Shown in pieces: positions 1-4,606 of a DNA stretch of 7,368 nt. Both the position numbers and the translations under genes were made by a program. The notes under the pieces were generated by a model. The model was not told the origin of the DNA and searched no databases. It was given only the letters and a program-made list of their open reading frames with translations. The DNA is from Candidatus Eisenbergiella stercorigallinarum (GTDB taxonomy: Bacteria > Bacillota > Clostridia > Lachnospirales > Lachnospiraceae), in contig DWUW01000101.1 of assembly GCA_019120525.1 (NCBI GenBank), forward strand, positions 1 to 7,368, read 5' to 3'. The first letter of the stretch is position 1. Every line of letters starts with the position of its first letter.

Positions 1-13
1 AAATGAATTTTTG

Positions 14-50
14 TACGGTTACAAAGCTATTTCTTCATTTTTCAACCGTA
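14..50. repeat. 7-bp inverted repeat with 23-nt spacer
   Basis: TACGGTT at 14-20 is the exact reverse complement of AACCGTA at 44-50. The spacer is AT-rich. Neither side is followed by a proper T-run, so this is not a convincing intrinsic terminator, although it overlaps the stop codon of the doubtful minus-strand ORF ending at 19. It could be an operator-like site, the 3' hairpin of a gene to the left, or chance in AT-rich DNA. Confidence 0.3.
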
Positions 51-159
51 TATGAGCGAAAAAGTTCTGCGGAAGACTCTGCGGAATGTTTTCCTCCAAA
101 AATTCATGGAACATTTCGTCTGGTCCCCTGCCCCGTGAAAAGTAACGAATGATCCCCAT
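19..159 (-). CDS. Doubtful 46-residue ORF, function unknown
   Basis: This would encode 46 residues starting MGIIRYFSRG and ending RLKNEEIAL before a TAA stop. I recognise no family. In its favour: an AAGGG Shine-Dalgarno-like run sits about 5 nt before the ATG, composition is natural-looking (acidic and aromatic residues, FHEFLEENIPQ), and the DNA is AT-richer than the operon. A 9-bp direct repeat (TCTGCGGAA at 66-74 and 78-86) makes an in-frame SLPQ-like duplication. Against it: it is short, the same frame stays open far upstream across DNA that is clearly leader RNA and antisense to the TM1266 gene, and no good minus-strand promoter is seen beyond an AT-rich patch overlapping the plus-strand promoter. 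It may be a real small gene transcribed away from the hyd operon, a gene remnant, or chance. I see nothing else in bases 1-185 except the inverted repeat at 14-50. Confidence 0.22.
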   Translation of the reverse strand: MGIIRYFSRGRGPDEMFHEFLEENIPQSLPQNFFAHIRLKNEEIAL

Positions 160-185
160 ACAGGCCCTTTTCTCCGGTCTGCCGT

Positions 186-215
186 TTGACAGCCCGGCCT
201 CAAAAATGTTATAAT
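186..215 (+). promoter_or_regulatory. Consensus sigma-A promoter with extended -10
   Basis: TTGACA at 186-191 and TATAAT at 210-215 are separated by 18 bp, and a TG at 207-208 gives an extended -10 (TGTTATAAT). Both hexamers match consensus exactly. Transcription should begin near 221-225 and run rightwards. No other convincing promoter lies between here and the TM1266 start codon, so this is the likely promoter of the hyd operon. Such a strong core promoter implies that control is exerted afterwards, at the leader terminator, or by a repressor not visible here. Confidence 0.82.
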
Positions 216-221
216 TTTGTC

Positions 222-376
222 CGTAATCCTGACACAAAGCGCAGGCTGCGTGAAAGGAGCGGTTTGTTTTGTAAGTCCATGAGATCCGGCCTGTTTTATA
301 TCGCCGGTTTTTCCTGTTTATCCAAGTGATGCAGGGATCTCTTCTGCCGCTTTCTTTCACGGGAAAGCGGCTTTTT
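222..376 (+). ncRNA. Structured leader RNA, candidate attenuator or riboswitch
   Basis: A transcript from the promoter at 186-215 would run about 155 nt to an intrinsic terminator at 346-376. I see three helices by eye. (1) A long-range helix pairs 249-262 with 347-361: CGTGAAAG with CTTTCACG (8 bp) plus AGCGG with CCGCT (5 bp), separated by a small internal loop. (2) Inside it, GAGATCC at 281-287 pairs perfectly with GGATCTC at 335-341. (3) Short helices lie within that: CCGGC 286-290 with GCCGG 303-307 (or just GGC with GCC next to helix 2), and CTG 314-316 with CAG 332-334. Helix 1 uses the left arm and loop of the terminator, so the two structures exclude each other, as expected for a terminator and antiterminator pair. 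No plus-strand ORF occupies this stretch. I do not recognise T-box, S-box, TPP, FMN, cobalamin or c-di-GMP signatures. It could instead be a free-standing small RNA. Confidence 0.5.
346..376 (+). terminator. Intrinsic terminator in the operon leader
   Basis: GCCGCTTTC at 346-354 pairs perfectly with GAAAGCGGC at 363-371 (9 bp, 8-nt loop), followed directly by TTTTT at 372-376. On the minus strand the hairpin is followed by purines, so it works in the plus direction only. It stands between the only good promoter and the first gene, so operon expression requires read-through, antitermination or another promoter. Confidence 0.78.
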
Positions 377-384
377 CTATGCAG

Positions 385-431
385 AAAGACGGGCGGCGGG
401 GCGGCGGACGGACCCCGTGCAGCCGGTCTTT
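385..431 (+). promoter_or_regulatory. Second leader stem-loop just before the RBS
   Basis: AAAGAC at 385-390 pairs with GTCTTT at 426-431. After one G-G mismatch, GGC at 392-394 pairs with GCC at 422-424. An inner CGGGG at 397-401 pairs with CCCCG at 413-417 around an 11-nt loop. No T-run follows, so it is not a terminator. It ends six bases before the GGAGG ribosome-binding site at 437-441 of the TM1266 gene. It could affect translation initiation or protect the 5' end of the read-through mRNA. GC-rich DNA forms such stems readily, so its role is inferred. Confidence 0.4.
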
Positions 432-447
432 GGAACGGAGGCATTTC

Positions 448-711
448 ATGGATACCCGCGTGGCGGTTATGAGCATTATCGTGGAAAACGCAGATACGGT
501 GGAGCAGCTGAACGGGCTTCTCCATGAAAATGGGGAATATATCATCGGCAGGATGGGGATCCCCTATCGGAAACGGGGGATCAACATCATCAGCATCGCT
601 CTGGACGCGCCACAGAACACCATCTCCGCGCTGGCGGGCCGGGTGGGGAATCTTCCCGGCGTCAGCGTGAAAACAGCCTATTCCGGAGTGATCAGCCATG
701 GACAGGAATGA
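448..711 (+). CDS. TM1266-family putative [FeFe]-hydrogenase system regulator
   Basis: The 87-residue protein belongs to the small TM1266 family, often annotated as an iron-only hydrogenase system regulator, whose members commonly sit beside hydE, hydF and hydG. The fold is ACT/NikR C-terminal-like: an opening strand (RVAVMSIIVE), a helix (VEQLNGLLHENG), the family segment GRMGIPY at residues 34-40, a strand (INIISIALDA), a second helix, and a closing strand ending LPGVSVKTAYS at about 69-79. There is no helix-turn-helix, so any regulatory role would need a ligand, a partner protein or RNA rather than a built-in DNA-binding domain. The ATG at 448 is preceded by a strong GGAGG at 437-441 with 6-nt spacing. 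The frame stays open upstream to 379, but that extension covers the leader stem-loop and has no RBS. The end overlaps hydE by 14 bp, implying translational coupling. The molecular function of the family is, to my knowledge, not established. Confidence 0.9.
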   Translation: MDTRVAVMSIIVENADTVEQLNGLLHENGEYIIGRMGIPYRKRGINIISIALDAPQNTISALAGRVGNLPGVSVKTAYSGVISHGQE

Positions 712-1759
712 AGCGCTCTTTTCCCTCATCCGGCGGCTGGAGGCGGAGCACAGGCTGGAGAGATCCGAGTATGAATTTCTCCTTGCGAACCGTACGCCGG
801 AGGCGGCTGCAAGGCTTGCGGACAGCGCGGTGCGGCTGCGCCGGGAGATCTACGGAAACGACATATACATCCGGGGGCTGATCGAGATCAGCAGCTTCTG
901 CAGAAACGACTGTTTTTACTGCGGGATCCGCAGAAGCAATTCCCGCTGCCAGCGCTACCGGCTTACGCCGGAGGAGATCCTGGAGTGCTGCCGCGAGGGA
1001 TATGATCTGGGCTTTCGCACCTTCGTCCTGCAGGGCGGAGAGGACGGCTGGTTTCAGGACGGCCGGCTCTGTAAGCTGATCGGCCGGATCCGGTCGGCGT
1101 ATCCGGACTGCGCGGTCACGCTCTCCCTTGGAGAGCGCAGCCGGGAAAGCTATCAGCGCCTGTTCGATGCCGGGGCCGAACGGTATCTGCTGCGCCACGA
1201 GACCGCTTCCAGAGCGCATTATGAGAAGCTCCATCCGGAGGAAATGTCCTATGACAGCCGCATGCGCTGCCTGTGTGACCTGAAGGAGATCGGCTATCAG
1301 ACCGGCTGCGGCTTCATGGTGGGGTCTCCCTTCCAGACGGCGAAGGAGCTGGCGGAAGATCTTTTCTTCATCCAGGAATTTCAGCCGCAGATGTGCGGGA
1401 TCGGCCCTTTTATCCCCCATACGGACACGCCCTTTGCCGGAAAGCCGGCCGGAACGGCACAGCTGACCTGCTATCTGCTTTCCATCATCCGGCTTGCCGT
1501 CCCCGGCGTGCTGCTTCCCGCCACCACGGCGCTGGGCACCATCGACCCCGCCGGCCGGGAAAAGGGCATTCTGTCCGGCGCGAACGTGGTCATGCCGAAC
1601 CTGTCCCCCGCCTCCGTCCGGAAAAAGTACATGCTGTACGACAACAAGGCCTCCGACGGGGCCGAATCCGCCCAGTGCGTTTCGGAGCTTTCCCGGAGGA
1701 TGGAGGCTATCGGCTGCCGGGTCGTCGTCGGCAGGGGAGACGCGCGCCAGGCATTCTGA
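698..1759 (+). CDS. hydE: [FeFe]-hydrogenase maturase HydE (radical SAM)
   Basis: HydE (353 residues, close to the usual 350) is a radical SAM enzyme that acts with HydG and HydF in the cytoplasm to build the 2Fe part of the H-cluster. Its substrate is held to be an organometallic Fe-CO-CN-cysteine product of HydG. The [4Fe-4S] motif CX3CX2C is C68, C72 and C75 (CRNDCFYC). The SAM-binding LQGGED lies at 111-116, the family segments RHET at 166-169 and GPFIPHTDTPF at 236-246, and the C-terminal GTIDP and ANVVMPNLSP match HydE. The optional second cluster present in some HydE proteins appears lost: where I recall three cysteines in the Thermotoga enzyme, this protein has S319, C327 and E330. 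The start is set by GGAG at 685-688, 9 nt upstream and inside the preceding gene. BioB and PylB are related families, but the motifs and neighbours favour HydE. Confidence 0.97.
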   Translation: MDRNEALFSLIRRLEAEHRLERSEYEFLLANRTPEAAARLADSAVRLRREIYGNDIYIRGLIEISSFCRNDCFYCGIRRSNSRCQRYRLTPEEILECCREGYDLGFRTFVLQGGEDGWFQDGRLCKLIGRIRSAYPDCAVTLSLGERSRESYQRLFDAGAERYLLRHETASRAHYEKLHPEEMSYDSRMRCLCDLKEIGYQTGCGFMVGSPFQTAKELAEDLFFIQEFQPQMCGIGPFIPHTDTPFAGKPAGTAQLTCYLLSIIRLAVPGVLLPATTALGTIDPAGREKGILSGANVVMPNLSPASVRKKYMLYDNKASDGAESAQCVSELSRRMEAIGCRVVVGRGDARQAF

Positions 1760-1790
1760 CGGGAAAGAATGATCTGACCCCAAGTAAACA

Positions 1791-1806
1791 GCCGCCAGAG
1801 GGCGGC
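1791..1806 (+). other. Hairpin in the hydE-hydG gap
   Basis: GCCGCC at 1791-1796 and GGCGGC at 1801-1806 form a perfect 6-bp stem with an AGAG tetraloop. Purines follow, not a T-run, so it should not terminate transcription. It ends just before the AGAGG ribosome-binding site of hydG (1812-1816). It may act as an mRNA processing or stability element that sets hydG expression apart from hydE. The rest of the 62-bp gap shows nothing else. Confidence 0.45.
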
Positions 1807-1821
1807 GGAAAAGAGGTAATT

Positions 1822-3279
1822 ATGCCAGTATATGATCCCAAATCCCTGAAAGCGGAGGAATTCATCAACGATGAGGAAATCCGCGAGACCCTCGCCTATG
1901 CGGAGGCAAACAAAAACAACGCAGCGCTGATCGATCAGCTGCTGGAAAAGGTGCGCCCGAAGAAAAAGGATAAGGGCTATACCTGCGCCGGCCTGACACA
2001 CCGGGAGGCCTCCGTCCTTCTGGCCTGCGAGATCCCGGAAAAGATTGAAGAGATGTATAAGATCGCCGAGGAGATCAAGCTTGCCTTTTACGGCAACCGC
2101 ATCGTCCTCTTCGCCCCTCTGTATCTGTCCAACTACTGCGTGAACGGCTGCCTGTACTGCCCCTATCACCTGAAAAACAAACACATCCCGCGCAAAAAGC
2201 TCACCCAGGAGGAGGTCCGCGCGGAGGTCATCGCCCTGCAGGATCTGGGGCATAAGCGTCTGGCCATCGAGGCGGGCGAGGATCCGGTCAACAACCCCAT
2301 CGAATACATTCTCGACTGCATCCGGACCATTTACAGCGTCCACCATAAAAACGGCGACATCCGCCGGGTCAATGTGAACATCGCCGCCACCACGGTGGAG
2401 AATTACCGGAAGCTGAAGGAAGCGGGCATCGGCACCTACATCCTCTTCCAGGAAACCTACCATAAGGACAGCTATCTGCATCTGCATCCCACAGGCCCCA
2501 AGCATGATTATGCCTACCATACCGAGGCCATGGACCGCGCCATGGAGGGCGGCATCGACGACGTGGGGCTGGGCGTGCTGTTCGGCCTGGAGCTGTATAA
2601 ATATGAATTTGCCGGCCTGCTGATGCATGCCGAGCATCTGGAGGCGGTTCACGGCGTCGGCCCCCACACCATCAGCGTTCCCCGTCTCAAGCGGGCGGAC
2701 GACATCGATCCGGACGATTTTGACAACGGCATCAGCGACGAGATCTTTGAAAAGATCATCGCTTGCATCCGTCTGGCCGTTCCCTATACCGGCATGATCA
2801 TCTCCACCAGGGAAAGCGAGGAGGTCAGAAGCAAGGCCCTGCGCCTGGGCATCTCCCAGGTCTCCGGCGGCTCCCGCACCTCCGTGGGCGGCTATGCGGG
2901 CTATGATGAGAACGAGCGCCCCCACGACACGGAGCAGTTCGATGTTTCCGACCAGCGCAGCCTGGACGAGGTGGTCCGCTGGCTGATGGCGAACGGGCAC
3001 ATTCCTTCCTTCTGCACCGCCTGCTACCGGGAAGGACGCACGTGCGACCGCTTCATGAGCCTCTGCAAGAGCGGACAGATCCTCAACTGCTGCCATCCCA
3101 ACGCCCTGATGACTCTTTCCGAATATCTGGAGGACTATGCCTCCCCTCAGACGAAGGAGGTCGGCTATCGCCTCGTAGAAGATGAGCTGAGGCGCATTCC
3201 CAACGAAAAGGTACGCCGCATCGCGGAAGAAAACATCGACGCCATCAAATCCTCCAACCGCCGGGATTTCCGTTTCTGA
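1822..3279 (+). CDS. hydG: [FeFe]-hydrogenase maturase HydG (tyrosine lyase, radical SAM)
   Basis: HydG (485 residues, near the usual 470) is a radical SAM tyrosine lyase that cleaves tyrosine to p-cresol and dehydroglycine, then to CO and cyanide, delivered as an Fe(CO)(CN) unit for the H-cluster. The N-terminal SAM cluster motif CX3CX2C is C106, C110 and C113 (CVNGCLYC), followed by the SAM-contacting AGEDP at 151-155. The C-terminal second-cluster motif CX2CX22C, diagnostic of HydG against ThiH, is intact at C398, C401 and C424 (CTACYREGRT and NCCHPNA). The ATG at 1822 follows AGAGG at 1812-1816 by 5 nt. The frame is open upstream into hydE but lacks a plausible earlier start. The last codons (RRDFRF) form the first unit of a 31-bp tandem repeat that continues into the gap before hydF. 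It is third in the operon, 62 bp after hydE. Confidence 0.98.
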   Translation: MPVYDPKSLKAEEFINDEEIRETLAYAEANKNNAALIDQLLEKVRPKKKDKGYTCAGLTHREASVLLACEIPEKIEEMYKIAEEIKLAFYGNRIVLFAPLYLSNYCVNGCLYCPYHLKNKHIPRKKLTQEEVRAEVIALQDLGHKRLAIEAGEDPVNNPIEYILDCIRTIYSVHHKNGDIRRVNVNIAATTVENYRKLKEAGIGTYILFQETYHKDSYLHLHPTGPKHDYAYHTEAMDRAMEGGIDDVGLGVLFGLELYKYEFAGLLMHAEHLEAVHGVGPHTISVPRLKRADDIDPDDFDNGISDEIFEKIIACIRLAVPYTGMIISTRESEEVRSKALRLGISQVSGGSRTSVGGYAGYDENERPHDTEQFDVSDQRSLDEVVRWLMANGHIPSFCTACYREGRTCDRFMSLCKSGQILNCCHPNALMTLSEYLEDYASPQTKEVGYRLVEDELRRIPNEKVRRIAEENIDAIKSSNRRDFRF

Positions 3280-3364
3280 GCGGAGACGGCGCCGGAATTC
3301 CCGTTTCTGGGGGAGGACGGCGCCGGAATCCCTGTTTCTGGGGGAGGATGGCGCCGGAATCCCG
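3259..3364 (+). repeat. 31-bp tandem repeat spanning the hydG 3' end
   Basis: Three full units (3259-3289, 3290-3320, 3321-3351) and a partial fourth (3352-3364) share the pattern CGCCGG, then a GAATYCC-like stretch, then GTTTCTG, then a GGAGGAYGG-like end. GGCGCC palindromes recur exactly 31 bp apart at 3288, 3319 and 3350. Unit 1 contains the last hydG codons and its TGA stop: TTTCTGA there becomes TTTCTGG in units 2 and 3. Units 2 and 3 can each fold a short TTCCC/GGGGA hairpin. The period is not a multiple of three and no start or RBS is present, so the array is not coding. It looks like duplication of the hydG tail by slippage, and it fills most of the gap before the hydF RBS. Confidence 0.85.
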
Positions 3365-3394
3365 GGAAGAACAGAAGAAAGGAGTCTTACTGCC

Positions 3395-4600
3395 ATGGGA
3401 CTGAACGATACTGTCTCCGCCGAGCGGCTTCACATCGGCTTCTTCGGCATCCGGAACGCCGGAAAATCCAGTCTGGTCAACGCGGTGACCGGCCAGAACC
3501 TTTCCGTCGTCTCTGAAATCAGGGGAACCACCACCGATCCGGTCAAAAAGGCGATGGAGCTTCTTCCGCTGGGACCCGTGGTGATCATCGACACGCCCGG
3601 CCTGGACGACGAGGGAGGGCTCGGCGCGCTGCGGGTGGAAAAAGCCCGCCAGATCCTGGATCAGATCGATATCGCCGTTCTGGTTACGGACGCCTCCCGC
3701 GCCGCCCATCCGCTGGAGCAGGAGCTGCTCCGCCGTTTTGCGGAAAAAAAAGTTCCCTTCCTCATCGCCCGCAACAAGGCGGATCTGCTCACAGACCGGA
3801 AGGCCCCCGGCGAAAACGCCCTCTACACCAGCGCAGTGACCAAAGAAGGCATCCGGGAATTGAAAGAACGCCTGGGCGCTTTCGCCCGAAAGAAGCAAAA
3901 TCCCCGCTTCCTGCTCCGGGATCTCCTGCGGCCGGGCGACCTGGCGGTCCTGGTCATTCCCATTGACGAATCCGCCCCAAAGGGCAGGCTGATCCTGCCT
4001 CAGCAGATGGCGCTGCGGGACATTCTGGATGCCCACGCCTCAGCGGCGGTCTGCCAGGATACTGAGTTGTCAGCCATGCTCTCCGGCCTCGCCCGAAAGC
4101 CCCGGATGGTGATCACCGACTCCCAGGCCTTCGCGCGGGTCAGCCGGGACACGCCGGAGGACATCCCCCTCACCTCCTTCTCCATCCTCATGGCCCGCTA
4201 CAAGGGCGATCTGGCCGCGCTGGTGCAGGGCGCTTCCGCCCTGAGGGAGCTGAAGGACGGCGACCCTGTCCTGATCGCCGAGGGCTGCACCCATCACAGA
4301 CAGTGCAACGACATCGGCACGGTCAAAATGCCCGGCTGGATCCGCGCCTTCTGCAAGGCCGAGCCCGCGTTTTCCTTCACCTCTGGCAATGAATTTCCGG
4401 CCGACCTGTCCGCATACCGCCTGGTCGTCCACTGCGGCGGCTGCATGCTGAACGAGGCGGCCATGAAAAGCCGTATGGAGAGAGCCGCCGAGGCCGGCGT
4501 TCCCATCGTCAACTATGGCATCGCCATCGCTCACATGAACGGTATCCTGAGGCGCAGCCTGCAGCTCTTTCCGGATGTGCTTTCGATGCTGGGAGAATGA
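3395..4600 (+). CDS. hydF: [FeFe]-hydrogenase maturase HydF (GTPase scaffold)
   Basis: HydF (401 residues, usual length) is a GTPase and Fe-S scaffold on which the 2Fe precursor from HydG and HydE is completed and then passed to apo-hydrogenase HydA. The N-terminal domain has a full GTPase set: P-loop GIRNAGKSS from G18 with K24 and S25, switch threonines in RGTTTDP at 43-49, DTPG at 66-69, NKAD at 127-130 and a G5-like TSA near 145-147. A dimerisation region follows, then the C-terminal cluster site CxHx45HCxxC: C298, H300, H346, C347 and C350, in EGCTHH and VVHCGGC. The motif is intact, with the spacing at the short end of what I recall for the family. AAAGGAG at 3378-3384 lies 10 nt before the ATG. 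The stop is followed 14 nt later by the operon terminator. An A8 run at 3744-3751 lies within the frame, which continues normally. Confidence 0.98.
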   Translation: MGLNDTVSAERLHIGFFGIRNAGKSSLVNAVTGQNLSVVSEIRGTTTDPVKKAMELLPLGPVVIIDTPGLDDEGGLGALRVEKARQILDQIDIAVLVTDASRAAHPLEQELLRRFAEKKVPFLIARNKADLLTDRKAPGENALYTSAVTKEGIRELKERLGAFARKKQNPRFLLRDLLRPGDLAVLVIPIDESAPKGRLILPQQMALRDILDAHASAAVCQDTELSAMLSGLARKPRMVITDSQAFARVSRDTPEDIPLTSFSILMARYKGDLAALVQGASALRELKDGDPVLIAEGCTHHRQCNDIGTVKMPGWIRAFCKAEPAFSFTSGNEFPADLSAYRLVVHCGGCMLNEAAMKSRMERAAEAGVPIVNYGIAIAHMNGILRRSLQLFPDVLSMLGE

Positions 4601-4606
4601 ATTTTC

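Noticed and set aside
286..312. CCGGC/GCCGG hairpin plus TTTTT as a second leader terminator
   Set aside because: Only 5 bp with a 12-nt AU-rich loop. It is weak as a terminator and competes with the 281-287/335-341 helix, so I treat it as part of the leader fold.
379..447. Longer start (ATG at 379) for the TM1266 gene
   Set aside because: The extension starts in the terminator T-tract region and crosses the 385-431 stem-loop, has no Shine-Dalgarno, and encodes a low-complexity Arg/Gly stretch, while ATG 448 has GGAGG at ideal spacing and begins at the family's usual N-terminus.
1393..1821. N-terminal extension of HydG back into hydE
   Set aside because: The frame is open only because hydE is GC-rich. 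The upstream residues are Arg/Pro/Gly-rich out-of-frame sequence, and the start at 1822 has an RBS and gives normal HydG length.
3259..3364. CRISPR array
   Set aside because: The 31-bp units are directly adjacent with no unique spacers, and the first lies in hydG coding sequence.
1471..3396. Very long antisense open frame opposite hydE and hydG
   Set aside because: Its frame is the mirror of GC-rich coding DNA. The translation shows no family motif, while both plus-strand genes carry intact catalytic motifs. The same reasoning rejects the antisense frames at 692-1783, 3245-4036 and 4070-4534, and the plus-strand frames inside the DUF4132 gene.
3744..3751. A8 run in hydF as a programmed frameshift or phase-variation site
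   Set aside because: The zero frame runs uninterrupted through all expected HydF motifs on both sides, and I see no stimulatory structure or alternative product. Slippage is possible but unsupported.
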